Shown here: one piece after another, positions 18,140 through 28,260 of the stretch
How positions within the stretch are numbered: the stretch's first letter is position 1
How the letters are laid out: every line of letters starts with the position of its first letter
From: Chitinophaga alhagiae
Lineage (GTDB): Bacteria > Bacteroidota > Bacteroidia > Chitinophagales > Chitinophagaceae
DNA length: 64,000 nucleotides
NCBI RefSeq assembly: GCF_003568665.1
Contig: NZ_QXMH01000002.1
Coordinates: 868,001-932,000, forward strand
Reading direction: 5' to 3'
Position numbers and translations under genes: made by a program
Notes under the pieces: model-generated
Databases searched by the model: none
Seen by the model: only the letters and a program-made list of their open reading frames with translations
What the model was told of the DNA's origin: nothing

Positions 18140-20614
18140 ATGAGGAAATTTATTTTACTGGTCATACTCGGAGCATATGGAACGGCGTGCAACACCAGCC
18201 GGGAAAAAGTAACGTTCTCTTCGTTTGAACAGGCCAAAAAACATACGCTGCGGTACGATCAGCCGGCCGTGGACTTTTTTGAAGGCGCCCTGCTGGGCAA
18301 CGGCGGGCTGGGAGCGGTGGTTACCACCCGGCCGGACGGCATCATGATCTACTTCGGGCATAACAACGTGTGGGACATCCGCATAGCCGAGAAATACAAA
18401 AAAGAGATCGGTACGTTCAACTATGTTTTCAACAAGGTCAGCCAGATACCGGATACACTGAAAGTGCTGACGGATGACCCGTGGTACAAAAAATATAGTG
18501 CCATGGCGGCGGAGAACTACCGGCAGCCTTATCCGCGCCCGTTCCCCTGCGGCTCCGTGCTGCTGGGGTTTGACAGGCGGGAGGCGGAGCTGCTGGGCCA
18601 CTCCCTGGATATTTCCAACGGCTTGTGCGAGGTATACCTGCTGAACAGCAAAAAGGAAAAGATCAAGCTGCAGCTGTTCACAGACATGCAGGAAGACAAG
18701 TTGTGGATGCAACTGGTAGACGAGCAGGGCAACGAAGTGCCCAACATCTTTAACCGGATGCGGGTCATGCAGGACCCTTCCACCCCGGCGGAGTTCCCGA
18801 AATACACCAGTACGGAGCTGCTGCCCGAAGGCACGCTTTCTTTCCGGCAGGTGCTGCCTTACCAGGAGCCGAAGGTATATGATACCAGCAAAGGCCATCC
18901 CAAAGACAAAGCGCTCCGGTTAACGGCCGCCGCCAACGTTCCCCTGAAGAAAACCTCCCGCATTAACTGGGACGGTAACCCGGAAGATATGAAAGCGCTG
19001 GAGGCGGCGTTTGAGCAGGGCAGCGGTTTTGTGGCCAGCGTATCCCTGGAAGAAGGGATGGATACCGCGGTGAGCGCCCGGCCCGTTGCCGCCCAACCGG
19101 CGCCCGGCCTCTTTGCCAGCGCAAGAGCGGCGTCAGACAGCGTGTGGAAGGCCTATTGGGAAAAATCAGGCGTACGGCTGAGTGACAGCTTCCTGGAAGA
19201 AACATGGTACCGCAACCTGTATTTCTTCAATTGCGCCGCCAAAGACGGCGCTACCACCCCGGGGCTTTTCGCCAACTGGAGCTTCAACAAAATAGGCACC
19301 GCCTGGCATGGGGACTATCACATGAACTACAACACCCAGCAGCCTTTCTGGATGACCTTTTCCAGCAACCACCTGGAAAAGAACCTGCCCTACGTGAACC
19401 TGATAGAGTTCCTGATGGACGTGAGCAGGCGCTGGGCCAAAGAATACTACAACCTGCCGGGCGCGTATTTCCCGCACTCCGCCTACCCGGTAGACATGAC
19501 CATGAACCCCTACCCGGTGCCGCACTGGGGCTGGGAGATATGCGAAACGCCGTGGTCTGTGCAGGGCCTGTGGTGGCACTATCTTTACTCCGCGGATACC
19601 ACGTACCTGAAAGACAGGGCGTATACGCCTATCAGGGAAGCCGTGGAATTTCTGGTGGCGTACATGAAACGGCCCGAGGCCCGCGGCGGCCCGCGCTGGC
19701 AGGATGACAAGTACCACATCTTCCCCACCATACCGCCGGAGCTGTATGCGCTGCGGCCGGGCTTCAAATACAACTATGACTGCAATGTAGACCTGACCCT
19801 CACCAAATTTGTGTTCAAGGCATTTGAAGAAATGGTGGCCACGCTGAAAACGGAGGCCACAGACGGGCCGCTGCTCAGCGATGTGAAAGACATCCTGGCC
19901 CATTACCCGGAGTACCCCACCGCCGTGTCTGAACAATACGGCAAGGTGCTGGTGTCCGTTCCCGGGGAGCATGACAAGGTGGTGTACAACGTACCCTCCC
20001 CGCTGATGAACGTGTTTCCCGGGGAAGATGCCGGGCTTCATTCAGACAGCGCCACCTTTCAGCTATTGAAGAACACCTACTATAACCAGCAGAACGAAGG
20101 CGGCAACGACCTGGTGTTCATCAACCTCCAGGCTGCCCGCATCGGCTTGCTGGACATAGACCGGTTCAAGCGGCAGGTGAAATATTCCCAGCTGCCCAAC
20201 GGTACCGCTATGGACAAGGTGATGCAGGTGCATGGCCGTTACAGTGACCATACCCGGTATGATTACATGGGAGACATGGGCATCTGGTTCGAGAACTTTG
20301 CCCTGCCGGTGGTGATCAATGAATGCCTTATGCAGAGCTACAACGGGGAGATCAGGCTGTTCCCCAACTGGGACCTGCGGCAGGATGCCGAGTTCCGCCA
20401 GCTGCGGGCCGTAGGTGCTTTCCTGGTGAGCGCTTCCGTGAAGAACGGCGCGGTGAAAGCATCTGTTTACGCAGAAAAAGGTGGCAGGCTGCGCATACAT
20501 TCCCCCTGGGGCGCAAAGGGAAAGATCTATCAGAACGGCAGCAGCCGCAATATTGAAACGGCGCTGGTAGAGATAGACACACAGCCGGGAGAGACCATTA
20601 CACTGGAACCATAA
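18140..20614 (+). CDS. GH95-like glycoside hydrolase lipoprotein
   Basis: This is an 824-residue protein with a short lipoprotein signal (LGAYGTAC, Cys17), so it is probably in the periplasm or on the surface. The N-terminal beta domain has ALLGNGGLGAVVTTRPDGI (about 51-69), the LGNGxxGAxV pattern typical of GH95 and its (alpha/alpha)6 relatives. The central barrel carries GTAWHGDYHMNYNTQQPFW, close to the GH95 segment WGSDYHxNINLQxNYW, and WGWEICETPWSVQGLWWHYL. GH95 enzymes cleave alpha-L-fucosidic or alpha-L-galactosidic bonds. Divergence from standard members makes the exact specificity uncertain. It follows susC/susD 2 in the same run and probably processes the imported glycan. Confidence 0.75.
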   Translation: MRKFILLVILGAYGTACNTSREKVTFSSFEQAKKHTLRYDQPAVDFFEGALLGNGGLGAVVTTRPDGIMIYFGHNNVWDIRIAEKYKKEIGTFNYVFNKVSQIPDTLKVLTDDPWYKKYSAMAAENYRQPYPRPFPCGSVLLGFDRREAELLGHSLDISNGLCEVYLLNSKKEKIKLQLFTDMQEDKLWMQLVDEQGNEVPNIFNRMRVMQDPSTPAEFPKYTSTELLPEGTLSFRQVLPYQEPKVYDTSKGHPKDKALRLTAAANVPLKKTSRINWDGNPEDMKALEAAFEQGSGFVASVSLEEGMDTAVSARPVAAQPAPGLFASARAASDSVWKAYWEKSGVRLSDSFLEETWYRNLYFFNCAAKDGATTPGLFANWSFNKIGTAWHGDYHMNYNTQQPFWMTFSSNHLEKNLPYVNLIEFLMDVSRRWAKEYYNLPGAYFPHSAYPVDMTMNPYPVPHWGWEICETPWSVQGLWWHYLYSADTTYLKDRAYTPIREAVEFLVAYMKRPEARGGPRWQDDKYHIFPTIPPELYALRPGFKYNYDCNVDLTLTKFVFKAFEEMVATLKTEATDGPLLSDVKDILAHYPEYPTAVSEQYGKVLVSVPGEHDKVVYNVPSPLMNVFPGEDAGLHSDSATFQLLKNTYYNQQNEGGNDLVFINLQAARIGLLDIDRFKRQVKYSQLPNGTAMDKVMQVHGRYSDHTRYDYMGDMGIWFENFALPVVINECLMQSYNGEIRLFPNWDLRQDAEFRQLRAVGAFLVSASVKNGAVKASVYAEKGGRLRIHSPWGAKGKIYQNGSSRNIETALVEIDTQPGETITLEP

Positions 20615-20644
20615 GCGTTTTACTATAAAAGTACGAGTTTGGAT

Positions 20645-21781
20645 ATGGCGTTACCGTTAGATGGCATCATTGTATTAGAGTTCAGCCAGTACCTGTCAGG
20701 CCCCTGCGCGGGGCTCCGCCTGGCAGACCTGGGCGCGCGGGTGATCAAGATAGAGCATCCCGAAAAAGGAGAAGCCGGCAGAAAGCTGGCCATCAAGAAT
20801 TTGTGGGTAGACAACAGTTCTTTATTGTTTCACACCATAAACAGGAATAAGGAAAGTTTTGCGGCAGACCTGAACAACGAGGAAGACATGCAATGGCTCA
20901 GGAAACTGATCGCCAGAGCGGATGTGATCATACACAACTTCCGGCCGGGCGTTATGGAAAGAAAAGGCCTTGGCTATGAAGCGGTAAAAGAGATCCGTCC
21001 ATCCATTGTGTATACCCGGATATCCGGCTATGGAGAGGCCGGCCCGTGGAAGAACAAGCCGGGGCAAGACCTGCTGGTGCAGTCGCTTTCCGGGCTGGCC
21101 TATACCACCGGCAGTGGTGGAGAAGCGCCGGTGCCGCTGGGCCTGGGCATCGGGGATTACCTGTGTGGCAACCAGGCAGTGCAGTTCATTATAGCGGCCC
21201 TTATCAAGGTAAGGAAAACGGGCCGCGGTACCCTGTTGCAGCTCAGCCTGATGGAGTCTCTCATCGATTTTCAGTTCGAGTTCTTTACTACCTATTTCCA
21301 GAGCAGGCGGGCCCCCGAGCGGGCCCGCTTTAACAACGCCAATGCGCTGTTGAGCGCGCCGTATGGCGTGTACCAGACGGCCGGCGGTTATATAGCCGTG
21401 GCCATGATGCCGTTGCAGGCGCTGAACAGGGCGCTGCAATGCCCGGCCCTGGAGGCTTACCCGGAAGAAGACGCTTTTTCTAAAAGGGACGAGATCAAAC
21501 GTGTGATTGCCGCGCACCTGCTGACGCAAACAAGCCATTACTGGCTGCAGCGCGCGGAAGCGCTTGACCTCTGGATCATGCCGGTGTTGAACTGGGAGCA
21601 GATGCGGCAATCCGCCGGTTACACCGTGCTTGACATGGAACAGGAAATTGTGCTGGACAAAAACCGGCGCTTCACCACCACACGCTGCCCCGTACGCATC
21701 AACGGGGCCGTCATCAAATCCGGCCGGCGGGCGCCCGCGGTAGGGGAGAACAACGAAGACATTAAAATTTCTTTGGGCTAA
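20645..21781 (+). CDS. Family III CoA-transferase (CaiB/BaiF), copy 1
   Basis: This is a 378-residue protein read from the ATG at 20645; a TTG six bases earlier is an alternative. Family marks include LEFSQYLSGPCAGLRLADLGARVIKIE (in two parts, residues 11-37), the HNFRPGVMERKGLGY segment near 98-112 and the catalytic aspartate region NKPGQDLLVQSLSGL with Asp142. Length fits the family. Such enzymes move CoA between carboxylic acids through an Asp-linked thioester intermediate. Next to it lies a second, homologous copy, and the two may form a heteromer. Placement inside a glycan locus suggests the substrate is a sugar-derived acid, which is an inference. Confidence 0.88.
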   Translation: MALPLDGIIVLEFSQYLSGPCAGLRLADLGARVIKIEHPEKGEAGRKLAIKNLWVDNSSLLFHTINRNKESFAADLNNEEDMQWLRKLIARADVIIHNFRPGVMERKGLGYEAVKEIRPSIVYTRISGYGEAGPWKNKPGQDLLVQSLSGLAYTTGSGGEAPVPLGLGIGDYLCGNQAVQFIIAALIKVRKTGRGTLLQLSLMESLIDFQFEFFTTYFQSRRAPERARFNNANALLSAPYGVYQTAGGYIAVAMMPLQALNRALQCPALEAYPEEDAFSKRDEIKRVIAAHLLTQTSHYWLQRAEALDLWIMPVLNWEQMRQSAGYTVLDMEQEIVLDKNRRFTTTRCPVRINGAVIKSGRRAPAVGENNEDIKISLG

Positions 21782-21784
21782 GGT

Positions 21785-22930
21785 ATGAGCAATCTTTTGG
21801 AAGACGTATTAGTGCTGGATTTTAGCCAGTTCCTTTCAGGCCCCAGCGCCAGCCTCCGGCTGGCAGACATGGGCGCCAGGGTCATCAAGATAGAAAAACC
21901 CGGAACGGGAGACATTTGCCGTATGCTGTACGTGTCTGACGTGAAGCTGGATGGCGGCGAGTCTACCATCTTCCACGCCATTAACCGCAACAAGGAAAGC
22001 TACACGGCAGACCTGAAAGAGGAAGCCTCCCTGGAGGCGGTCAGGAAACTGGTAGCCAGGGCAGACGTGATGCTGCATAACTTCCGGCCCGGCGTGATGG
22101 AACGGATAGGGCTCAACTACGAACGCGTGAAAGAGATCAACAGCGCCATCATTTACGGCGAGATCAGCGGGTACGGGCAGGAAGGCATCTGGAAAGACCT
22201 GCCCGGGCAAGATCTTTTACTGCAGGCCGTATCAGGCCTCACGTATTTAACAGGCAGCCAGGAGCATCCGCCCGTGCCAATGGGAGTGGCCGCGGCGGAT
22301 ATCATTGCCGGTACGCACCTCGGCCAGGGCGTACTGGCCGCCCTGCTGCAGCGTTACCAGTCCGGCCGGGGCGCCCTGGTACAGGTCAGCATGCTGGAAA
22401 GCCTGCTGGATTTCCAGTTTGAAGTGCTCACCTGTTACCTGAACGACGGGCATCAACTGCCCGAAAGAAGCGCCGTAAATGGCGCCCACGCTTACATTGC
22501 GGCGCCGTATGGCATCTACCGCACGGCAGACGGGTACCTGGCCATTGCCATGGCGCCGGTACCCCGGCTGGGAGAGCTGCTTGGCGCGGAAGCGCTGTGC
22601 CGGTACACGCAACCGGGAGACTGGTTTACGAGAAGAGACGAAATAAAACGTATTTTAAAAGAGGTGCTTTTGCAGAAAAGCACACAGGAGTGGCTGGCCG
22701 TGCTGGAACCGGCAGATGTATGGTGTGCCGATGTCAGCACCTACCATGACCTGGAGCGGCATGAAGGTTACCGCTTGCTGGAAATGGAACAATGGGTCAC
22801 CTCCGGCGGTAAAAAGATCAAGACCACCCGCTGCCCGGTAAGGGTGAACGGGCAACTGCTCACGTCTGAAAAAGGCGCGCCGCTGCTGGGAGAAGATAAC
22901 GAGCGTATTGCAAGGGAATTTAATTTATAG
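21785..22930 (+). CDS. Family III CoA-transferase (CaiB/BaiF), copy 2
   Basis: This 381-residue paralogue begins 4 bases after copy 1. It keeps the same N-terminal block (LDFSQFLSGPSASLRLADMG), HNFRPGVMERIGLNY near 99-113 and the putative catalytic Asp143 in LPGQDLLLQAVSG. Copies 1 and 2 are clearly related along their whole length, so they look like a tandem duplication that has diverged. Both keep the Asp, so both may be active, either as separate enzymes or as two subunits. Cytoplasmic. The following hydrolase gene starts 6 bases later, which supports one transcript. Confidence 0.88.
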   Translation: MSNLLEDVLVLDFSQFLSGPSASLRLADMGARVIKIEKPGTGDICRMLYVSDVKLDGGESTIFHAINRNKESYTADLKEEASLEAVRKLVARADVMLHNFRPGVMERIGLNYERVKEINSAIIYGEISGYGQEGIWKDLPGQDLLLQAVSGLTYLTGSQEHPPVPMGVAAADIIAGTHLGQGVLAALLQRYQSGRGALVQVSMLESLLDFQFEVLTCYLNDGHQLPERSAVNGAHAYIAAPYGIYRTADGYLAIAMAPVPRLGELLGAEALCRYTQPGDWFTRRDEIKRILKEVLLQKSTQEWLAVLEPADVWCADVSTYHDLERHEGYRLLEMEQWVTSGGKKIKTTRCPVRVNGQLLTSEKGAPLLGEDNERIAREFNL

Positions 22931-22935
22931 ACAAG

Positions 22936-25179
22936 ATGAAAAGATACATGTTGATAGCGATCTGCTGCATGGCCCCTCTTGTGACGGCCGCGCAGCAGGT
23001 GTCTGATTTTAACCTGAAATTTTTTGAGCCGGGAAAAAACTCCTGGAGTTCCATGCCGCTGGGCAATGGGGAAATATCCTGCCAGGCCTGGACGGATGCC
23101 GAAGGGAAGCTGCAATGCTACATCGGGTCTAACGGCAGCAGGGACGCTATGGACGATATCCTGAAAATAGGCAAGCTGACCATTGAATTTGAGCCGAACA
23201 TTTTCAGCAACGCTGCCGGCTACACGGAAGAACTGCTGCTGAACGAAGGCCTGTTCAGGATCAAAAGCAACACAGCGGAGCTGCAGGTGCGCGTAGATGC
23301 CAACCATCCGCAGATAGTGGTATGGGGAACATCCCGCACGCCGGTGAAAGTAAAAGTGACCACCAATATCTGGCGCAGGGAATCCCGCAACCTGGAAAAA
23401 GAAGAATATATCAATGAGTATGGTAACAAGGGCATCCCCTTTGTGCCGTACGTAGAGGCAGACGAAACCGTAAAAGGGCTGAGTGATGCCATGATCTGGT
23501 ACCACCGCAACAAAAACGAACTGTTCTGGAACGAAATGATGAAAGCCAACGGCCTGCTGGGAGAAGGCATTGCCAACTCGCTGAAGAACAGAACGTTTGG
23601 CGCCCTGGTGAAAGGGCCGGGGCTGGCGGCGCTGAACGATACAACGCTTTTGTCTGCCGCGCCCGCAAAAAATTTTACCATCAACACCACTTTGCTCACC
23701 CGGCAAACGGAAACGGCGGAGCAATACGTTAGCAGCCTCCGGCAGCTGGCGGAAGAGCTGAACGGGCTGAAGCACAAGGCCATGCTGGCCGCGCATAAAA
23801 AATGGTGGCGCGGTTACTGGGGCCGCAGCTATGTTTATTTCAGCGCGGCGGACCCGGCCTTGAACGATACGCTGGCCCTGCTGAACCGGGGTTACGTGCT
23901 GCAAAGGTATGTGAACGCTTTGGCCGGCCGGGGCGAGCTGCCCATTAAATTCAACGGCTCCACGCTGGTGCTGGATACTTACCACGATAAAATTGGAAGG
24001 ATCAGCGGCCGCTCTGCGGATGCCCGCCTCTGGGGCGGCGCCTTCTGGTGGCAGAACACCCGGCTGATGTATTACCCCATGCTGGCCTCGGGAGATTTTG
24101 ACCTCATTCAGCCCTTCATCGATTTTTACCTGAAAGACCTGGAAGTGGCCAAAAAGCGGGCGCGGAAATTCTATGGCCTGGATGGCGCCCGGTTTGTGGA
24201 GACCATCCATTTCTGGGGCGCATGGCGCGGCAACGATATAGGCTGGAACAGAGCAGGCCTGCAACCCGGTATTTCCACCAACCCCTACATCAAAGACCTG
24301 ATCATTGCCGGGCTGGAAATGGGCAATTACCTGCTGGATTATTGCAGCTACACCGGCAACCGGCAAATGCTGGAAGAAAAGACGCTGCCGTTCATCAGGG
24401 AAGTGCTCATCTACTATGACCAGCACTACCCCCGTGACGCTAACGGCAAACTGCACATAGCCCCCGCGCAATCACTGGAAACATACATAGAAGCGGAAAA
24501 CCCCACGCCGGATATTGCAGGCCTCCGGTTTGTGATACCCAGGGTGATGCAGCTCACAACGGACACCGCATTGCTGGCCCTTTGCAAGCGGCTGGAAGCG
24601 GCCACGCCCGCATTGCCCATGGCGGAAAAGAACGGCAGGCAACTGATACTGCCGGTAGCCGCGTACAAAAATATCATCAATGTGGAATACCCCGAAATGT
24701 ATCCCGTATTCCCGTTCAGGATATACGGGGTGGGCAAGGAAGATCTGTCCACCGCCGTACATACTTTCAACGACAAGCACAGAACTTACCAGGGCTGGCA
24801 CCAGACCGGCATACAGGCGGCCCTGCTGGGCCTTACGGACTCCGCCGTGAAAGTGATCAAACACAACGGCCTGGCGTTTGACAAGCGTTTCCGTTTCCCG
24901 GCATTCTGGGGGCCTAATTATGACTATACGCCAGACCAGGACCATGCCTCCAATTTCATCAACGCCATCCAGACCATGCTGATGCAGGCGGAAGGCAATG
25001 ATATTTACCTGCTGCCCGCATGGCCCGCGAACTGGAACGCTTCTTTCCGGCTGCATGCCCCGGGTCATACGCAGGTGGAAGCCGTGTGGAAGAACGGCCG
25101 GTACGCCCGCATCAAGACCTGGCCCGCTGCCCGCAAAAAAGATGTGATAACCGTTAATATCAACAACACCGCACCATGA
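22936..25179 (+). CDS. DUF5703-type putative glycoside hydrolase
   Basis: This is a 747-residue secreted protein with signal [13 protein letters not shown]. The N-terminal domain holds [20 protein letters not shown] and a [15 protein letters not shown] segment, a pattern I associate with the DUF5703 N-terminal domain found on uncharacterised (alpha/alpha)6-barrel hydrolases. The middle shows [20 protein letters not shown] and [17 protein letters not shown], barrel regions with acidic residues suited to catalysis. The substrate is unknown. It is a second hydrolase of related fold to the GH95-like gene but is clearly divergent from it. It lies between the CoA-transferases and the MaoC genes, and its stop overlaps the next gene's start (ATGA). 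Confidence 0.7.
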   Translation: MKRYMLIAICCMAPLVTAAQQVSDFNLKFFEPGKNSWSSMPLGNGEISCQAWTDAEGKLQCYIGSNGSRDAMDDILKIGKLTIEFEPNIFSNAAGYTEELLLNEGLFRIKSNTAELQVRVDANHPQIVVWGTSRTPVKVKVTTNIWRRESRNLEKEEYINEYGNKGIPFVPYVEADETVKGLSDAMIWYHRNKNELFWNEMMKANGLLGEGIANSLKNRTFGALVKGPGLAALNDTTLLSAAPAKNFTINTTLLTRQTETAEQYVSSLRQLAEELNGLKHKAMLAAHKKWWRGYWGRSYVYFSAADPALNDTLALLNRGYVLQRYVNALAGRGELPIKFNGSTLVLDTYHDKIGRISGRSADARLWGGAFWWQNTRLMYYPMLASGDFDLIQPFIDFYLKDLEVAKKRARKFYGLDGARFVETIHFWGAWRGNDIGWNRAGLQPGISTNPYIKDLIIAGLEMGNYLLDYCSYTGNRQMLEEKTLPFIREVLIYYDQHYPRDANGKLHIAPAQSLETYIEAENPTPDIAGLRFVIPRVMQLTTDTALLALCKRLEAATPALPMAEKNGRQLILPVAAYKNIINVEYPEMYPVFPFRIYGVGKEDLSTAVHTFNDKHRTYQGWHQTGIQAALLGLTDSAVKVIKHNGLAFDKRFRFPAFWGPNYDYTPDQDHASNFINAIQTMLMQAEGNDIYLLPAWPANWNASFRLHAPGHTQVEAVWKNGRYARIKTWPAARKKDVITVNINNTAP

Positions 25180-25685
25180 AGAACCCGAACAACGACCCGT
25201 CCAAACACAAAGACATACCGGTATGGAACGCGGAAGACTGGTATTATGAAGATATCGAAATAGGGCGGCGCATCCGCTCCATCCGCCGTACCATCAGCGA
25301 AGGGGAAAGCATGCAGTTCAACGCGCTGGTGCTGGACATGCATCCCTATGTGGCAGACGAGATATTTGCAAAAGAAAGCGGCCTGTTCGGCAAAAGGCTG
25401 GTGGCCGGCGCGTTTGTGTTCAGCGCCGGGCTGGGCCTGGTGGCCACCAACTGCGTGAACGCCTTCAGCTATGGGTATGACAAGCTGCGCTTCATTAAAC
25501 CCGTATTCATCAATGATACCATCTACACCATCAAGACCGATCTGGACAAGCAGCCCAAATACGAACAGATGGGCCTCTACCGGGCCAGCTACGAGGTGTT
25601 CAAGAACGAAGGGGAACTGGTATTGTATTGCGAACATTTGCAAACGGTGAAATACCGTAACCCGGAACTGTTCCGCAAGGCATAG
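25176..25685 (+). CDS. MaoC-like hot-dog protein with degenerate active site
   Basis: This is a 169-residue cytoplasmic protein whose ATG overlaps the preceding stop. The MaoC/(R)-hydratase layout is visible in [20 protein letters not shown] and [19 protein letters not shown]. In active members a D-x-N-P-x-H motif supplies the catalytic Asp and His. Here it reads DMHPYV (Asp54 to Val59), so the canonical His position is Val, and the usual AHG before the LVFS helix is VAG. A nearby second MaoC gene keeps the dyad. This one may therefore be a non-catalytic partner subunit, or may use His56 instead. The gap of 91 bases to the next gene shows no feature. Confidence 0.8.
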   Translation: MKNPNNDPSKHKDIPVWNAEDWYYEDIEIGRRIRSIRRTISEGESMQFNALVLDMHPYVADEIFAKESGLFGKRLVAGAFVFSAGLGLVATNCVNAFSYGYDKLRFIKPVFINDTIYTIKTDLDKQPKYEQMGLYRASYEVFKNEGELVLYCEHLQTVKYRNPELFRKA

Positions 25686-25776
25686 CGCCGCTGCCCGCCA
25701 GTAATTGCCATAGCCGGAAGCAGCTGTTCGTGAAGCACAACATGGCTGCACGCCGAAGTTTCAAACCATCACTACC

Positions 25777-26220
25777 ATGCAGCAGATATTTTTTGAAGAT
25801 TATCAGGAAGGTGCAAGCCGCGAAACCACCGGGCGCACCATTACGGAAACGGATATAGTGATGCACGCCGGGCAAACCGGCGATTTCTTTCCGCATCATA
25901 TGGACGCGGAATGGTGCAAAACGCAGCCTTTCGGGCAGCGGATGGCCCACGGCACCCTTGTTTTCAGCATCGCCATCGGCCTAACGGCCACCGTGATCAA
26001 CGAAGTGGCGTTCAGCTACGGGTATGACCGCCTGCGGTTCCTGAAGCCGGTGTTCATCGGGGATACCATCCGCTCAAAGGTCACCATCAAGGGGAAGCGG
26101 CCTTATAAACGCCCCGGCGCCGGGCTGGTAACGGAGCTGGTAGAAGTATACAACCAGCGGGGAGAATGCGTGATGGCGTGCGAGCATATTTTATTGGCAC
26201 AATTAAAACAGGAGAAATGA
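25777..26220 (+). CDS. MaoC-like dehydratase/hydratase with intact dyad
   Basis: This is a 147-residue hot-dog-fold protein. The hydratase motif is intact as GDFFPHHMD with Asp36 and His41, followed by [19 protein letters not shown], matching (R)-specific enoyl-CoA hydratases of the MaoC family. These add or remove water across a CoA thioester double bond in the cytoplasm. The substrate is probably a CoA-activated, sugar-derived acid made by the neighbouring CoA-transferases; this is inference. Its TGA overlaps the next start codon as ATGA, with an AGGAGAA ribosome site just before, which indicates translational coupling. Confidence 0.85.
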   Translation: MQQIFFEDYQEGASRETTGRTITETDIVMHAGQTGDFFPHHMDAEWCKTQPFGQRMAHGTLVFSIAIGLTATVINEVAFSYGYDRLRFLKPVFIGDTIRSKVTIKGKRPYKRPGAGLVTELVEVYNQRGECVMACEHILLAQLKQEK

Positions 26221-27374
26221 AAGATACCATCAGGCTGAAAGGCATCACATGGGGCCACAGCCGCGGGTATACCCCGCTGGTGGCCTGCGCCCAGCGTTAC
26301 GAGGAACTGCACCCGGAGGTGAGCGTCACCTGGACAAAGCGGACCCTGCAGGAGTTTGCGGACTATCCCATTGAAAAGCTGGTGCATGACTATGACCTGC
26401 TGATCATAGACCACCCCTGGGCGGGCTGCGCTGCCGCCACGCAGTGCGTACTGCCGCTGGACGAGTACCTGCCCGCCGCCTACCTGGCGGACCAGGCGCG
26501 GCATACGGCAGGCCCTTCCCACCAAAGCTATCATTACGGCGGCCATCAGTGGGCGCTGGCCATTGACGCCGCCACGCCCGTGGCCAGCTACCGGCAAGAC
26601 CTGATGGAACGCCACGGAGCGGAACCGCCCGCAGACTGGGACGCGGTGATACGGCTGGCGGAAAAAGGCAGGGTAGCGGCGCCGGGCATCCCCATAGACC
26701 TCCTCATGAATTTTTACATGTTCTGCCTAGCACAGGGCCGCGCGCCTTTTGCCAATGAAGATGAAGTGACAGACACGGCCACCGGCACCGCCGCGCTGCA
26801 AATGATGCAAACCTTGTGGAGCCGGCTGAACAAGCAAATGTTCCAATACAACCCCGTAGCCGTTGCGGAGCGCATGACCGCCAGCGATGATTTTTGGTAC
26901 TGCCCCTTTGCTTACGGCTACTCCAACTATGCCCGCAGGGGATATGCCCGCCACCGTCTGCAATATGCGGACCTGGTAAAAGCGGGAGAGAATAAATTAT
27001 GCAGTACATTAGGGGGAACGGGGCTGGCGGTATCCGCGTTTTCCGCCCACCGGCAGGAAGCTGTGCAGTTTGCGCAATGGGCGGTATCTCCCGAAGTGCA
27101 GGCCACGCTCTACATGGAGCACGGCGGGCAGCCGGGCCACCGGCTGGCCTGGGAGAGTGAAGATGCCAACCACCTCACCGGCGGGTATTTCCGGCATACG
27201 TTGCCGGCCCTGCAAAGAGCGTATGTGCGGCCACGTTATAACGGATACCTCCACTTCCAGGACCATGCGGGAAACCATGTGCAGCATTACCTGCAGCACG
27301 GCGGGAGCGAAGCGGCGGTGCTGAACGGCCTGAACGGCCTGTACCGGCAGTCGCTGCGGCCGCAGCATGTTTAA
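26217..27374 (+). CDS. Extracellular-solute-binding-like protein lacking a signal peptide
   Basis: This is a 385-residue protein read from the ATG at 26217, overlapping the MaoC stop. The fold resembles type 1 solute-binding proteins of sugar ABC transporters: [20 protein letters not shown], a [10 protein letters not shown] strand and [27 protein letters not shown] in the second lobe. It has no signal peptide or lipobox, and in-frame extension upstream gives none either. No ABC permease or ATPase lies in the window. It may therefore act in the cytoplasm as a ligand-binding or chaperone-like protein, or have become an enzyme. The next gene overlaps its end by 8 bases. Confidence 0.7.
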   Translation: MKDTIRLKGITWGHSRGYTPLVACAQRYEELHPEVSVTWTKRTLQEFADYPIEKLVHDYDLLIIDHPWAGCAAATQCVLPLDEYLPAAYLADQARHTAGPSHQSYHYGGHQWALAIDAATPVASYRQDLMERHGAEPPADWDAVIRLAEKGRVAAPGIPIDLLMNFYMFCLAQGRAPFANEDEVTDTATGTAALQMMQTLWSRLNKQMFQYNPVAVAERMTASDDFWYCPFAYGYSNYARRGYARHRLQYADLVKAGENKLCSTLGGTGLAVSAFSAHRQEAVQFAQWAVSPEVQATLYMEHGGQPGHRLAWESEDANHLTGGYFRHTLPALQRAYVRPRYNGYLHFQDHAGNHVQHYLQHGGSEAAVLNGLNGLYRQSLRPQHV

Positions 27375-28248
27375 CACACCAAGTACAGACATCGTGAAAA
27401 AGAACATCACAGACACCCACATTCATATATGGGACCTTGAAAAGGCCCGCTACCAGTGGCTGGAGGGAGACGCCAGCATCCTGAACCGCACGTACCGGCT
27501 GGAGGAGCTGCTGCCGGAAATGGAGGGCACGCCCGTAACATCCGGCATACTGGTGCAGGCGGCCAACCATGTGAAAGATACGGAACTGATGCTGGAGGCG
27601 GCCCGCGCTCACCCGTGCATGGCCGGCGTGGTAGGCTGGCTGCCGTTAACAGACCCCGCGGAAACCGGCCGCTTGCTGGAAAGCAGGTTTCTCCGGGAAC
27701 CTTACTTCAAAGGCGTGCGGCACCTGATACACAATGAGGCGGATCCCGCCTGGCTGTTGCAGGATACCGTGCTGGAAAGCCTCGGCATACTGGCCGCGCA
27801 TCACATTCCTTACGATGTGGTGGGCGTCAATGACCAGCACCTGCAGGCCGCCATCCGCGTATCGGAAAAAATACCGGCCCTCCGGCTGGTGCTGGACCAT
27901 CTGAACCAGCCGCCCATCAAAGGCCAGCAGCGGTTCGGCGCCTGGGGTACGTTGATGCGCGAGATAGCGGGTAACGGTAACGTATATGCGAAAATTTCCG
28001 GGCTGGGCACCGCCTCCGGCAACCCGGCGGCGTGGACGGCAGACGATGTTGCGCCGTACATCGGTTACGCGCTGAACGTGTTTGGCGCAGACCGTTGCCT
28101 GCTGGGCGGGGACTGGCCGGTGTCAAAACTGGCCGGCAGCTACGCCCGGCATTGGGAAATATATACTGGTGTGATCAATGACCGGTTGAACGGGGCGGAC
28201 GCGGAAAAAGTGTTCCACGGCAATGCCGCCCGTTTTTATAATATTTAA
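27367..28248 (+). CDS. Amidohydrolase family 2 protein (fuconolactonase/rhamnonolactonase-like)
   Basis: This is a 293-residue TIM-barrel hydrolase. The metal-binding HxH motif appears early in TDTHIHIWD (His18, His20), and the late motif GGDWPVSKL matches the GSDWPV ending of the sugar-lactonase group (COG3618). It also has GVRHLIHNEADPAWLL and LVLDHLNQPPI strands typical of that group. Such enzymes open sugar lactones such as L-fucono- or L-rhamnonolactone to acids. Together with the RhaT transporter and the oxidoreductase just downstream, this suggests a non-phosphorylating oxidative route for a 6-deoxy sugar. Substrate is inferred. Confidence 0.8.
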   Translation: MFNTPSTDIVKKNITDTHIHIWDLEKARYQWLEGDASILNRTYRLEELLPEMEGTPVTSGILVQAANHVKDTELMLEAARAHPCMAGVVGWLPLTDPAETGRLLESRFLREPYFKGVRHLIHNEADPAWLLQDTVLESLGILAAHHIPYDVVGVNDQHLQAAIRVSEKIPALRLVLDHLNQPPIKGQQRFGAWGTLMREIAGNGNVYAKISGLGTASGNPAAWTADDVAPYIGYALNVFGADRCLLGGDWPVSKLAGSYARHWEIYTGVINDRLNGADAEKVFHGNAARFYNI

Positions 28249-28260
28249 AACGAATAACCA

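Noticed and set aside
20639..20644. TTG start for CoA-transferase copy 1
   Set aside because: The ATG six bases later gives the usual N-terminus of the family; the TTG adds only two residues.
22768..24471. Long antisense frame of about 567 codons opposite the DUF5703 hydrolase gene
   Set aside because: It crosses the boundary between two real genes and has no recognisable features.
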